From Pelotomaculum propionicicum (GTDB lineage: Bacteria; Bacillota; Desulfotomaculia; Desulfotomaculales; Pelotomaculaceae), in contig NZ_QFFZ01000005.1 of assembly GCF_004369225.1 (NCBI RefSeq), positions 1-64,000 on the forward strand: 64,000 bases of DNA, written 5' to 3'. Shown one piece after another: positions 8,204 to 17,035 of this stretch. Positions within the stretch are counted from its first letter, which is position 1, and each line of letters starts with the position of its first letter. The translations under genes and the position numbers were made by a program. The notes beneath the pieces were generated by a model that saw nothing but the letters and a program-made list of their open reading frames with translations, had not been told where the DNA came from and made no database searches.

Positions 8204-8509
8204 ATGGACGGGGCACTTTTGGTCACGGCACTATTCATATCAGCAGCCGGCCTTTTCACTTTATTTATTATTTTTTTTAAAACAGGTGGTAAGGGTGGTA
8301 AAAAACAGTTTGGTGTTTCAAGCAAGGACAAGGATGTTGCCAAAGTAAGAGATATGATCGAAAAAATAGAAAAGGAAAACCCAGATTTGGTAGCCAAAAT
8401 AAGGAGCCAGCTGGCTGCGGAAAAAAAGGTTGAGGTTATCAGCAAAGCAGAGGATGAAGATATTGGCGGTGCAGTTAAACACTGGTTGTCAGAAAATGAA
8501 AAAGAATAA
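8204..8509 (+). CDS. Small single-pass membrane protein, function unknown
   Basis: 101 residues. The N-terminus is one hydrophobic segment (5-26, LLVTALFISAAGLFTLFIIFF), followed by a Gly/Lys linker and a charged helical tail (KVRDMIEKIEKENPDLVAKI ... GGAVKHWLSENEKE). The tail loosely resembles the end of flagellar M-ring protein FliF, which docks FliG, but no flagellar genes are near and the similarity is weak. It starts 17 bases after the GGDEF/HD-GYP gene with a GGAGACCGGGGTG site, so the two may be co-transcribed. A terminator follows at 8516-8545. Confidence 0.6.
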   Translation: MDGALLVTALFISAAGLFTLFIIFFKTGGKGGKKQFGVSSKDKDVAKVRDMIEKIEKENPDLVAKIRSQLAAEKKVEVISKAEDEDIGGAVKHWLSENEKE

Positions 8510-8515
8510 AAATCA

Positions 8516-8545
8516 ATAACCCGGCCTGGCCGGGTTATTTCCGCT
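8516..8545 (+). terminator. Intrinsic terminator
   Basis: AACCCGGCCTGGCCGGGTT forms an 8-bp GC-rich stem followed by ATTT and a T-rich stretch, directly after the membrane-protein gene. Confidence 0.75.
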
Positions 8546-8753
8546 TTTATAAGCGGCCTTATATTGTCGGGTAAAGATATACCCTGATCTATCATATGCG
8601 GGATTAGTTGATTTTTGCTCCTTTTCGCCAAGGTTTTATAAATGCATTTTTTCATACCTAAAAATTATCCGCTCCTGTTACCTTTGCCGTGTTTTATACA
8701 TAGCTTATAAGGAGATGAAATACGCATATTTCCAGTGGGAAGGGGTGGAAAAA

Positions 8754-8948
8754 ATGATACGCCTGTTATATCCTCTGATATTTACGATGGCTTTCATTCC
8801 GGATTCGGAAAAGCACCTGGAGAATTTGCATTCCATTGCCCAGGTGACTCAGTCTACTATTAAGAACATAAAGGACGGACTTGACGGTTTTCACAGCAAC
8901 ATAATCCAGCTGCGCCAAATTTTTGAACAGCAGAATGTTCAAAAATAG
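8754..8948 (+). CDS. Small hypothetical protein with hydrophobic N-terminus
   Basis: 64 residues from ATG 8754, chosen for AGGGGTGG five bases upstream. An in-frame ATG at 8715 would add 13 residues, but its AAGGAG lies too close. It begins MIRLLYPLIFTMAFIPD, a short hydrophobic stretch, followed by an amphipathic, probably helical tail (LENLHSIAQVTQSTIKNIKD ... LRQIFEQQ). No family recognised. A GGGCCGC/GCGGCCC hairpin lies after it at about 8974-8995. Confidence 0.5.
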   Translation: MIRLLYPLIFTMAFIPDSEKHLENLHSIAQVTQSTIKNIKDGLDGFHSNIIQLRQIFEQQNVQK

Positions 8949-9038
8949 AACTTCCTTTTAAACATAAATATGCCGGGGCCGCATATTTGCGGCCCTCAGA
9001 TTAATGGAAAGGGTGTATTACAAAAAATAGTTTGGTTC

Positions 9039-9068
9039 CAACCAGCCCGGGTTTAAATCCCGGGTTCT
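9039..9068. terminator. Palindrome between convergent genes
   Basis: AGCCCGGGTTTAAATCCCGGGTT is a near-perfect palindrome centred at about 9051. It lies between the small plus-strand gene and the end of the minus-strand ger operon and could stop transcription from either side. Confidence 0.5.
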
Positions 9069-9087
9069 GTTATGTATGTGCAATTAT

Positions 9088-9258
9088 CTAGAATTCAGGC
9101 TTGAAGTAGATGGCGTACAGGGAGATGGCAAGAACCAGGGCAGCCAGAATAAAAACTCCAACACCGCCGCGTTTGTATCCCTTTTGCAGCGCCCACCGGC
9201 CATAAGTACAGGTGTAATAACAAACGGTCAGGGGGAAAAGCAGTAGCAACCATTTCAT
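9088..9258 (-). CDS. Small two-helix membrane protein, fourth gene of ger operon
   Basis: 56 residues. ATG at 9258 overlaps the gerC stop codon (ATGA), so translation is probably coupled. The sequence starts MKWLLLLFPLTVCYYT, then YGRWALQKGYKRGG and a second hydrophobic segment VGVFILAALVLAISLYAIYF. This is a hairpin-like membrane protein. Small membrane proteins (GerD- or GerW-unrelated) occasionally accompany ger operons. In Bacillus some receptors have a fourth D subunit with two membrane helices, and this gene fits that description by size, topology and position. Assignment as a D-type subunit is inference. Confidence 0.7.
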   Translation of the reverse strand: MKWLLLLFPLTVCYYTCTYGRWALQKGYKRGGVGVFILAALVLAISLYAIYFKPEF

Positions 9259-10562
9259 TGACCCTCATCCCCCATTAACATAAACGGTGATGTTTTTAAA
9301 AGCAAGCCGGTCCTTCTGATCCTGGTGTGAACCGTGACGTTCACCTGGGCGTCGGGATAGCGGTCCATCCACTTGAATTCTTCCCAGGACGGTATGGTCC
9401 AAAAGTTACGCTTGACTTGATAGCCGAAGCCGAAGATATCCGACTTGAATTCTTCCTGGGTGCGTTTGACCAGGTTATTGCACCCCTGCTCGATATATCT
9501 TGAAAAAGTCTCTTCCAGGACCGGTTTCAAGTCAGGCCTTTCAAAACTGACAGAGCTTGTGGAAGCGATGATCTCCGGCTCTAGAAAAATTTCCGCGTCA
9601 ATGCTGACATTTCCCTCCTCGTCAATATGCGTCGTGTATTTCGGGCCGCGCCCCTGGTGGATTTGAAAGCCAATATATGTGGTGCTTTGTTCAGGTCCTT
9701 CGGCAAAAGGGTCAAGTATGCTGGTAAACCCGCGCTCGAAAAGGCCTCTCAGCATCAGGTAATACCTTGTTTCCTGGCCGTTCAAGTAGCCGGCCATCTT
9801 GTCCCCGCGGAACACCGCCGTGCCAATAGCCTGGACCTTGTTGCCCCCAGAGACCGGCACTTCTCCCGCGATGTATTTGCCCACGGCTATATCTCCTCCC
9901 TTGCTTACCCCCGGTTTGGCTGATTCCAGCCCGCCTTCGTGCACGGCTACGAGAGGCGCCGCAGCCTCTATGACTTTGGATTTTATATCATTATAAAAAT
10001 TCTCGAACCGGACGCTCGGATACAGCCCGTTGCTCCTGGACAGGCTGGCGATAAGTTCAAACTGCTTGGTGGGGTTAAGCTCCAGCGCAGGGTTGTTCTT
10101 TTCAATAAAGTCCCTGGCCTTGCCGCGGCAGACAAATACTTGGGCGGTGCCCCTCACCTCGCGGTAGCGGGCGAAGGTAAGAAACCATTTGCCGACACCC
10201 TCCCTGGCCAATTCTTCTGAAAACACGAAAGCCCTGGTATGCGACAGGGATATCTGCCTGTCAACCACTGTGTTGAATAAATTAAGCATGGCAGCCGGAG
10301 CGTACGTCTCAAGGCTCAAAGTCATGGTGCTCGCACCGTCTCCGCCGCCTCCGCCGCCTCCGCCGCCCCCGCCGGAAATACCCGCGATGGTCCTGGGGTT
10401 GGCAATATTCACGGTTACAACAAGGTTGTCCTTTTCCCCCTTGTCGAAACCAGCCACCAGCACGTAGGCGACCTCGTCGGTCTCCCTGCTGCCCCAGCAG
10501 CCCGGCAGGGTGAGGAGCAGAAATGCCAGAGCCAGGAGTGCGCATAGTTTAACCGCCCGCAC
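9255..10562 (-). CDS. gerC: Spore germinant receptor subunit C, Ger(x)C lipoprotein
   Basis: 435 residues from GTG 10562, chosen because AGGGAGGGG lies upstream and the start overlaps the gerB stop. The signal peptide ends in LTLPGC-WGSRETDE, a lipobox plus the WGSREIDE-like start of all GerC proteins. The C-terminal GerAC domain includes the conserved QxxxxSDIFGFG (EEFKSDIFGFGYQVKR). The lipoprotein sits on the outer face of the spore inner membrane as part of the receptor that senses nutrients. Unusual: a run of eleven glycines at about residue 65, encoded by GC-rich triplets at about 10338-10373, that normal GerC proteins lack and that is prone to length change. Confidence 0.93.
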   Translation of the reverse strand: MRAVKLCALLALAFLLLTLPGCWGSRETDEVAYVLVAGFDKGEKDNLVVTVNIANPRTIAGISGGGGGGGGGGGDGASTMTLSLETYAPAAMLNLFNTVVDRQISLSHTRAFVFSEELAREGVGKWFLTFARYREVRGTAQVFVCRGKARDFIEKNNPALELNPTKQFELIASLSRSNGLYPSVRFENFYNDIKSKVIEAAAPLVAVHEGGLESAKPGVSKGGDIAVGKYIAGEVPVSGGNKVQAIGTAVFRGDKMAGYLNGQETRYYLMLRGLFERGFTSILDPFAEGPEQSTTYIGFQIHQGRGPKYTTHIDEEGNVSIDAEIFLEPEIIASTSSVSFERPDLKPVLEETFSRYIEQGCNNLVKRTQEEFKSDIFGFGYQVKRNFWTIPSWEEFKWMDRYPDAQVNVTVHTRIRRTGLLLKTSPFMLMGDEGQ

Positions 10563-11646
10563 GCTTACCCCTCCCTTTATACCACCAGGCGGCAAGTATC
10601 AGCGGTGGTATCAGATAATTGGGTAGCAGGGCCAACGGTCTTAAGAACTCCATATCCAGTTTAATTGCAAGCGGCAAGTCCGGCGGCAGGAGGCTGGTGA
10701 CAAAAACAGCCAGGCCCAGCGGCCAGATTAAAGGGCGGTAATCCGGCAGTTTCAGCGTCCTGGCCAGGGCTACGGACGCTCCATACAGGGTCATGGCTAT
10801 TTTCAGCCCACCGACAATGCTCCAGATGATTACGAATAACGCCTCAACCCGCTGAAAAAAACGGCCGAGATAAATGTCCCTGGAGAGATTGTAGAAAGGC
10901 AGCGTGGCTTCCGATGAGGCGTTTCTGCCCAGGGTCATTACCGTGGTCGCCATGAGCGCCATTAAAAAAATAAAGCCGATCAGCATGGAGCGGGAGCCGA
11001 TCCTGCCAAAATTTTCGGCACCCCCGAATGTCTGGACGATCACAGCGGCGAAGATAATCTCGGTAACCGCAGCGGTGCTGTACGTCCCCAGGCCGAAGAC
11101 ATTCAGCGGGCCCATACCCAAAAGAGGGAAAAGTTCGTTAATGTTCCACTGCGGGATTAAGGCGAGAAGCAGGACGGCTATGCCGCCCAGGATATAGAGG
11201 TAAGTGAGGCGGGCTGTCCGGGCCAACGCTTCTATGCCGAGGTACGCCCCCAGCAGGCCGACAATGAGATAAGAAGAAGATATGACACTTAAAGGTGTGC
11301 TGGGCAGGGCGGCGATAATCAGCGCTTCGCTGAATTCCCTTATAAAAAGAGAGCATACAAACATAAAAAACACAACCGTCACGAGGTTTAAAGCAATTCC
11401 TATGACAGGGCCGCAGGCCTGTTCAGTTATTTCGATTATTGTACTCCCGGGTCTTTTTTTTAGAACCAGCGATAAAACGTACACACCGGTAAAGGCAACC
11501 GCCAGCCCCCCCAGCGGGGCCAACCAGGCCGCTGAGCCGCATAGTTCGACCAGAGACCTGGGATAAGGCTGAAAGATCCTGGCCATGTTGGAAATGGCCA
11601 GCAGGATTATCGCTTCCGCCGGACCTACCGTTCCCTCTTTAACCAT
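10549..11646 (-). CDS. gerB: Spore germinant receptor subunit B (APC-type permease)
   Basis: 365 residues, the standard size, from ATG 11646. That start overlaps the gerA stop by 8 bases and follows GGGCGGTG. About ten membrane helices, with the family start VGPAEAIILLAISNMARIF and a central RLTYLYILGGIAVLLLAL helix. GerB proteins resemble amino-acid permeases and are thought to bind or pass the germinant in the spore inner membrane. It lies between gerA and gerC in the usual order. A longer open frame upstream (to 11739) is only overlap with gerA. Confidence 0.93.
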   Translation of the reverse strand: MVKEGTVGPAEAIILLAISNMARIFQPYPRSLVELCGSAAWLAPLGGLAVAFTGVYVLSLVLKKRPGSTIIEITEQACGPVIGIALNLVTVVFFMFVCSLFIREFSEALIIAALPSTPLSVISSSYLIVGLLGAYLGIEALARTARLTYLYILGGIAVLLLALIPQWNINELFPLLGMGPLNVFGLGTYSTAAVTEIIFAAVIVQTFGGAENFGRIGSRSMLIGFIFLMALMATTVMTLGRNASSEATLPFYNLSRDIYLGRFFQRVEALFVIIWSIVGGLKIAMTLYGASVALARTLKLPDYRPLIWPLGLAVFVTSLLPPDLPLAIKLDMEFLRPLALLPNYLIPPLILAAWWYKGRGKRAGG

Positions 11647-13363
11647 TCTTTTCACCGCCCTTCCGCCTGAGCCAACCCCTGGAAACCCTGGGCTGGCGGG
11701 TGATATCCTGCGGGTTGACATAGTCTGGCCGCTTCTCATGAAAGAACGCCGGCAGTCTGGTCACTATATCCGGACCTCCCATAGTCTTGGGCCCGGTTGG
11801 GGCCAGGTAGGGAACGCCGAAGGATTTAAGGTTGGCCGTCAGAGCCACCTGGGCGAAGATGCCCATGGAGATCCCGAAAAAGCCCAGTGTCGCTCCCAGG
11901 GCTATGTAGATAAAGCGGTAAATCCGCAGGGTGAAGGATAGCGAGTAGTAGGGTATGGCAAAAGAGGAAAGCCCTGTTACGGCGACTATAATTACCAGGA
12001 TGGGGCTGACGATGTTTGCCTGCACTGCCGCCTGGCCGAGGATCAAGGCGCCTACGATGCCTATGGTAGATCCCATTACGCCGGGTATCCTCAGGCCGGC
12101 CTCGCGGATTAGTTCAAAGGAGAATTCCATCAGGAGAACCTCAACTACCGAGGGGAACGGTACCTTTTCCCGGTTTCCGGCAATGGCCAGGAGTAGTTCC
12201 GTCGGGATCATTTCCTGGTGAAACAAAACCACAGCCAGGTAGAAACCTGGCAGTAACAATGACAGCAAAAAGGCCAGGGCGCGCATCCAGCGGATAAATG
12301 AGCCGAACTGCCAGCGGTGGTACATTTCCTCCCCGGTGTGCAGCATCTCGTACATCGTAGTCGGCATAACCAGGGCAAACGGGCTGCCGTCGATCAGTAC
12401 CGCCACTCTGCCCTCAATAATGTTCGCCGCGACGCGGTCCGGGCGCTCCGTGGCCAGGACCGTCGGATTTAAACTATAGGGGTTGTCCTCGATAAATTCC
12501 TCTAAAACCCCGCTGTCGGCGATATAATCGGTTTTAATATTTTCTATGCGCTTTTTAACCTCCGCCACCAGGTCTGGATTGGCCAGGTCCCGCAGATACA
12601 TGATGGCTACGGTTTTTTTACCGCGAGTTCCCACCACCATGAATTCGGTTGTCAGTTTTTCACTTTTGATAGACTTTCTCAGGAGTGCGGTGTTGGCTCT
12701 GATCGTTTCAGAAAAGCCTTCCTGCGGCCCGCGGACAATCTGTTCGGTGGTAGGTCTCTCGATGCCGCGGTGTTCCCAGCCTTTTGTCTCAACCAGCACA
12801 ACTTCCGCGCAGCCTTCCAGAAACAAAGCGGTATCCCCGTAGTTGACCGCGTCCAGGATATCTTGAAAACCGGATACGATTTTTACCTGATTGCCCGGCA
12901 GCAGGGCATCTTTAACCACTCCTGCCAGTTTTCCTTTGTCAGCGGGCGCAGGTTCATCGGCGAAAGCCATTAAGGACTGGAAAAGAAGGTCTTGAAGAGT
13001 TTTGTCAGTTATGCCGTCTATGAAAACACAGAAGCAATCAACTGGCACTTTAGTGCCGATGACCAAATCCCTGACAATAATGTCTTTGTTGTCCGGCAGG
13101 CCGTATAGTTTTTCAATGATCTTTTTGTTTTCCCGCAGAGATGCGCTTACTGAACTGTTATCCGGCAGATGTTCATCCCGGTTTATCTCGGCAGGCCGTA
13201 CCGGCTTCTTGAAAGAGCGCTTGCCGCTTTGAGGCGATGTGGTTTTTTTATCTTCAGCTGGTTTGTCTTTTTGATCGTCTTTTGTTTCTTTGAGGACAAA
13301 GCCCTCACGGTTCAAGTTTTCCCTGTAGGAGATCACTTCAAGGAGAGTTTTCAGGATATTCAT
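11639..13363 (-). CDS. gerA: Spore germinant receptor subunit A
   Basis: 574 residues. A hydrophilic N-terminal region (about 1-330) includes a Lys/Asp/Glu-rich extension at 25-75, the VDCFCVFIDGITDK strand and LVETKGWEHRGIERPTTEQIVRGP cut here as the conserved RxxxEPxxExxIRGPxxxF-like motif. The C-terminal part holds about five membrane helices (about 345-540), including GFYLAVVLFHQEMIPTELL, typical of GerA proteins. It forms the receptor with GerB and GerC and starts germination. Upstream on the minus strand is a GATACAATA-like box at about 13393-13402 with AGTATA before it, which resembles a forespore sigma-G promoter, but the match is loose. Confidence 0.94.
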   Translation of the reverse strand: MNILKTLLEVISYRENLNREGFVLKETKDDQKDKPAEDKKTTSPQSGKRSFKKPVRPAEINRDEHLPDNSSVSASLRENKKIIEKLYGLPDNKDIIVRDLVIGTKVPVDCFCVFIDGITDKTLQDLLFQSLMAFADEPAPADKGKLAGVVKDALLPGNQVKIVSGFQDILDAVNYGDTALFLEGCAEVVLVETKGWEHRGIERPTTEQIVRGPQEGFSETIRANTALLRKSIKSEKLTTEFMVVGTRGKKTVAIMYLRDLANPDLVAEVKKRIENIKTDYIADSGVLEEFIEDNPYSLNPTVLATERPDRVAANIIEGRVAVLIDGSPFALVMPTTMYEMLHTGEEMYHRWQFGSFIRWMRALAFLLSLLLPGFYLAVVLFHQEMIPTELLLAIAGNREKVPFPSVVEVLLMEFSFELIREAGLRIPGVMGSTIGIVGALILGQAAVQANIVSPILVIIVAVTGLSSFAIPYYSLSFTLRIYRFIYIALGATLGFFGISMGIFAQVALTANLKSFGVPYLAPTGPKTMGGPDIVTRLPAFFHEKRPDYVNPQDITRQPRVSRGWLRRKGGEKNG

Positions 13364-13552
13364 GCCACACCTGCCAATTATCCGTCATCAAAGCATATTG
13401 TATCCTGCCGTGGTGGATATATACTCCAGGTAGTTTTATTTTAGTGTTTGTTTGTTCTAAATAAAGGAGATACTATGATATTCCGTCGAAGAAGAAAGGA
13501 CTGATATTTTACTGGTAAAGAGATAAAATATCTGATGTCAGGAGGGTAACAA

Positions 13553-14050
13553 ATGAAGCAAATCTGGGCGCCTTGGCGCATGGTTTACATCGGCGGGGAC
13601 CATGGCGACAAGTGTGTTTTTTGTGAAAAGGCGGCGGCGGACCCGGGTGAGGATGAAGCAAACCTGCTCCTTTTGCGCGGGGAAAAGACTTTTGTGCTCA
13701 TGAATCTTTATCCATATATTAACGGGCACCTTTTAATTGTTCCCAAAAGACATGTCGGCGAAATTGAGGACCTTACCGATGATGAGATGATGGAACTCTT
13801 TAAAATGACTCAAAAAATGGTCAAAGTGCTCCGTGCTTTCAACCCGCAGGGCTTTAATGTGGGAGTAAATATCGGCAGGGTGGCCGGGGCGGGCATGCCA
13901 GGGCACTTTCACATCCATGTGGTGCCCCGTTGGAGCGGTGACACCAATTTTATGCCGGTATTCGGCGACGTTAGGGTGATCTCGGAATCCTTGGAAGGGA
14001 CTTATAAGAAGCTGAAACAGTCCCTTGCCGACCTTGAGGGACAAAAATAA
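13553..14050 (+). CDS. HIT-family nucleotide hydrolase/transferase
   Basis: 165 residues. HFHIHVVPRW at 118-127 is the histidine-triad motif; the middle histidine attacks a nucleotide phosphate. CVFC at 21-24 is part of a zinc-binding start common in this branch (Ap4A phosphorylase-like HIT proteins). The N-terminus KQIWAPWRMVYI matches that branch closely. Likely substrates are dinucleoside polyphosphates such as Ap4A. Strong AGGAGGGTAAC ribosome site. It stands alone, divergent from the ger operon. Confidence 0.9.
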   Translation: MKQIWAPWRMVYIGGDHGDKCVFCEKAAADPGEDEANLLLLRGEKTFVLMNLYPYINGHLLIVPKRHVGEIEDLTDDEMMELFKMTQKMVKVLRAFNPQGFNVGVNIGRVAGAGMPGHFHIHVVPRWSGDTNFMPVFGDVRVISESLEGTYKKLKQSLADLEGQK

Positions 14051-14108
14051 CAGGTTTTCTGACTGTCCTGAAAACTATATATAGGTGCGGCCAGAGACAA
14101 CTGGGGGA

Positions 14109-15245
14109 TTAACGCCGGAAGTGCAGCGACTCTTTCAGGCGGCTTCTGAAATACTGAAGGAAACTGCTGTAGGACAGGTTACCCCCGGCTACCTCCATAA
14201 AATCTTCAATAAGATCCTGGTGGCGGTGCAATACCCGGTGGATGAGTCCGGAGATAGGGGGTATCCAGCGCGTGAGGCGGAAGGATCCGGCCAGGTCCGG
14301 GCCTATTTTTTCCTGTACCAGGGCGGTGTATCCCCGCAGGTCAGGATCAGGCCGGCTGATTTGCCCGGAGATTATTTCAGCTGCCAGTCTGGCGCTGTAG
14401 ACAGCGGGGTAAATACCTTCTCCGGTAAAAGCGTCCGCCAGGCCGGCGGCATCTCCCAGCAACAGCGTGCGGCTGCCGTGTAAATCATCCGGCTGCGGAT
14501 TCACAGGTATGAGCCAGCCGCGCGTTTTAACACGGGCTTCCAGGCTGTTCAGACCTTCCGACTGGATATAATACTCCAGTTGGAGGCGTAGTTTTTTAGG
14601 CCTTGGCGCGTTGGTCCAAACACCCGCCGAAAGGTGGTCGGCTTTGGGGAACACCCAGGCGTAGCCGTAAGGAACAAGCCCGTATTCTATTTTTATAGCG
14701 CTGCGGTATTGTTCCAGTTTCTCTGGAGCGGCGGGGATTTCAGTTTCCAAACTGGCTGACAGCTTTCTGCGCCTGCCGAGGCCCAGGCTGCGGGCCACTA
14801 AGCTGTTCGCGCCGTCAGCCCCAACCAGGATGTCCCCCTGCCACTGGGAACCATCTGCATAAACAGAAACCTTACTGCCGGTAACTTCCACCCGCTGCAC
14901 CCGGATTCCTTCGAGGAATTTTGCTCCAGCTTCTTTTGCCCTTACCGCGAGGAGTGCGTCAAAGCGTTCCCTGGCAACCATATAGGCCAGTGGTTTAGGG
15001 GCGGTGAACTCAATCGGCCTGGTTAAACGGTAGGAAAAAATGACCTTTTGGATGGTGTCTTCAATTACCGGACTCAGGTCAAAATCCAGAAGGTTGACAA
15101 CTTTGGGGGTTATTCCTCCCCCGCAGGGTTTATACCGTGGAAACCGTTCTTTTTCCAAAACCAGCACATCTATGCCTGAACTGGCCAGCAAGTAAGCCAG
15201 GTAGGAGCCGGAAGGGCCCGCGCCGATTATAATTACCTGGTTCAT
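14109..15245 (-). CDS. FAD-dependent oxidoreductase, geranylgeranyl reductase family
   Basis: 378 residues from ATG 15245, chosen for GGGGGAG upstream; a start at 15278 would add 11 unlikely residues. IIIGAGPSGSYLAYLLASSG at the N-terminus is the Rossmann FAD-binding motif. RYKPCGGGITPKV is the PxxKxCGGG-type signature of geranylgeranyl reductases, and LLLGDAAGLADAFTGEGI is the second FAD motif. The family reduces double bonds of isoprenoid chains on lipids or quinones using a low-potential donor. The neighbouring flavoprotein gene (15289-15867), 43 bases upstream in the same direction, could supply electrons. The exact substrate is unknown. Confidence 0.85.
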   Translation of the reverse strand: MNQVIIIGAGPSGSYLAYLLASSGIDVLVLEKERFPRYKPCGGGITPKVVNLLDFDLSPVIEDTIQKVIFSYRLTRPIEFTAPKPLAYMVARERFDALLAVRAKEAGAKFLEGIRVQRVEVTGSKVSVYADGSQWQGDILVGADGANSLVARSLGLGRRRKLSASLETEIPAAPEKLEQYRSAIKIEYGLVPYGYAWVFPKADHLSAGVWTNAPRPKKLRLQLEYYIQSEGLNSLEARVKTRGWLIPVNPQPDDLHGSRTLLLGDAAGLADAFTGEGIYPAVYSARLAAEIISGQISRPDPDLRGYTALVQEKIGPDLAGSFRLTRWIPPISGLIHRVLHRHQDLIEDFMEVAGGNLSYSSFLQYFRSRLKESLHFRR

Positions 15246-15288
15246 ACAATAACTCCCCCCGCAAAAACACCGAAACATTAAATCTGCT

Positions 15289-15867
15289 TCAGCAGATCTT
15301 CTTTAAAAGATTTGCCATGTTCAGGCCAAGTTTCTTGAAAGTTACTATCCCTTCCTGATCGTTTAAAACATCACCAGGCATCAGGCCGATACCCACGTTC
15401 CAATAAGCTGAGCAGGGGATAACCATCTGTGAGATGCCAAAAAACATGTTAATGGCTGAATATACAAAGGTTGCCCCCGCGCGCCGGACGGAAATTACAC
15501 CCGCGCCAGCTTTGCCCCGCAGCATGTCATCATTTTGTTTGGCCACCATGCCGCAGCGGTCGATAAAAGCTTTGACTTCAGTAGTAACATTGCTGAAATA
15601 AACCGGCGAGCCGATAAGAATACCGTCTGCGGCCAGAGCCTTTTCAATAAAGTAATTCATCTCGTCATTTTTTAGAAAGCAGCGCTTGTCTTTAGTTTGC
15701 CCGCATTTAAAGCAGGCCCTGCACCCGGACAGCATTTTACCCCCCAACTGGAAGATTTCGCCCTCAATACCTTCCGCGGACATGACATCCAAAACAGTTT
15801 TCAGGGAGTGATAAGTATTGCCCCTGGGGCGGGGGCTTCCGTTAAAGGCTGCGACCCTGATGGACAT
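15289..15867 (-). CDS. Iron-sulfur flavoprotein / NADPH-dependent FMN reductase family
   Basis: 192 residues. FNGSPRPRGNTYHSL at 9-23 is the FMN phosphate-binding loop of the flavodoxin-like fold. CRACFKCGQTKDKRC at about 50-64 is the compact cysteine motif that binds a 4Fe-4S cluster in iron-sulfur flavoproteins of anaerobes. GSPVYFSNVTTEVKAFIDR is the second flavin loop. It is a cytosolic electron carrier or reductase. Good AGGAGG site before ATG 15867. It probably shares an operon with the downstream geranylgeranyl-reductase-like gene. Confidence 0.85.
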   Translation of the reverse strand: MSIRVAAFNGSPRPRGNTYHSLKTVLDVMSAEGIEGEIFQLGGKMLSGCRACFKCGQTKDKRCFLKNDEMNYFIEKALAADGILIGSPVYFSNVTTEVKAFIDRCGMVAKQNDDMLRGKAGAGVISVRRAGATFVYSAINMFFGISQMVIPCSAYWNVGIGLMPGDVLNDQEGIVTFKKLGLNMANLLKKIC

Positions 15868-16059
15868 ATAGCCAACCTCCTGTATTTTTTGGGGTAAGTT
15901 CGATATTGACCCTCAAAAACCCTTGCTTAGCGAGTTAATTTTATTAGCAACTCAAGCTTAATCCACAGAATTATTCACAGGCTTAAACTTTATGTTGATA
16001 AATTATACATTTTTAAAAGATCTCTTTTCAATTAATTTTTTTGTATGTAATGCTGAAAG

Positions 16060-16085
16060 AATAAAAAAGAGCTGTTAACAGCTCA
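16060..16085 (-). terminator. Intrinsic terminator, minus strand
   Basis: GAGCTGTTAACAGCTC is a perfect palindrome followed on the minus strand by TTTTTTATTC. It overlaps the end of the gene at 16083. Confidence 0.75.
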
Positions 16086-16328
16086 AGCCAGCATCTCTAA
16101 GTAAACTTTTGTTATTGTTAGTTTTTTTGAGTTCACTGCTGCAGCAAAGCCGGTGATATGTTTGGACTCAAAGACTTTATTATCTGTTTTAAAAATATTA
16201 TATACCAGATTTCTGGCCTCAGGTATGGTAGTATTCCTTAAAGCTTCGGTTTCTAAACTTAAAACAGCGCGCAGGTGCTCTCCCAGGCCAGCGGCGATGT
16301 CCCTGTCGGCAAGTATTGTGTCTGACAA
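16083..16328 (-). CDS. Hypothetical protein, start uncertain
   Basis: 81 residues from TTG 16328, ending in LTITKVYLEMLA. The same frame stays open and protein-like for 32 more codons upstream to about 16424 (ILEAIRKFFKDRGFEPPEA), but there is no ATG, GTG or TTG there and a TAA precedes it. Either an unusual start such as ATC/CTG is used or the true 5' end is lost by mutation. Helical character, no membrane segment, family not recognised. A minus-strand terminator follows directly. Confidence 0.5.
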   Translation of the reverse strand: MSDTILADRDIAAGLGEHLRAVLSLETEALRNTTIPEARNLVYNIFKTDNKVFESKHITGFAAAVNSKKLTITKVYLEMLA

Positions 16329-16424
16329 AAACGCAGACCGGTCATTAATTTCGCTTTCCAGATTAGTCGCTTCGGGTGGCTCAAAGCCTCTGTCCTTAAA
16401 AAATTTCCGGATTGCCTCTAAGAT

Positions 16425-17035
16425 GAGTTTTTATATTATAACCGGAAGAAATCTTTCTTACCCTTTTTATATTAAGTCACATGTAAATATTTCTAATCTT
16501 TTTTAGGCTGATTATTAGTCTTGATATCAGTGAGAATATTTGTCCGCAGGCATAGTTTGTTAGGGCTGTGGAAAATATAACAACAAATTTGTCAGGAGGG
16601 ATCCTACTTGGAACAACAGACAGTGGTGGAAGGTGACTTCCTCCCCTCACTGAATTAAGGGGCATCCAGGTTCGTAGACCATAGGCTTTCGCCAGACTAC
16701 GGGCGCTGTCACCGCGCCACTACTCCGTGGGTTGCCCCAGGGAGATACGTTATAGGACACAGTTAACCTTTGAGCCAAGAACATTTTACGTATATAAGGA
16801 CTTGTGTATACAACCCGATATGTTCACTTTTCAAAGAACTGTAGTTCTATTATACCATGAATGGATTTATTTGGGTAGTAACCCGGCTGTATCCCTCGTT
16901 TAAAAATGAGGGGATTATCCGGAGTTGTATCTAAATGTAACAGAACTTCGACGACAACAAAGCAGTAATTTATACCGTTCGTAAAGAGCGTTGGGGTGTA
17001 AAACCCTAACGCTTATTTTCTAAAAAAATATGGGT
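16425..17035. other. Gene-poor stretch with possible IS200/IS605-type remnant
   Basis: No convincing gene. At 16617-16665 a short frame ends VVEGDFLPSLN-stop, directly followed by CCCTCACTGAATTAAGGGG, a GC-rich structured stretch to about 16750, and a second hairpin CCCCTC/GAGGGG with an AT loop at about 16893-16914. Such hairpins around a tnpB 3' end are typical of IS200/IS605 right ends and their guide-like RNA scaffolds. This is pattern memory, not a match I can verify. A hairpin AGCGTT...AACGCT at about 16988-17015 can end transcription of the next minus-strand gene. Confidence 0.35.

Noticed and set aside
16596..16920. Intact IS200/IS605 element or a guide-RNA locus
   Set aside because: No tnpA or tnpB body is present; at best an end remnant, kept only as a low-confidence note.
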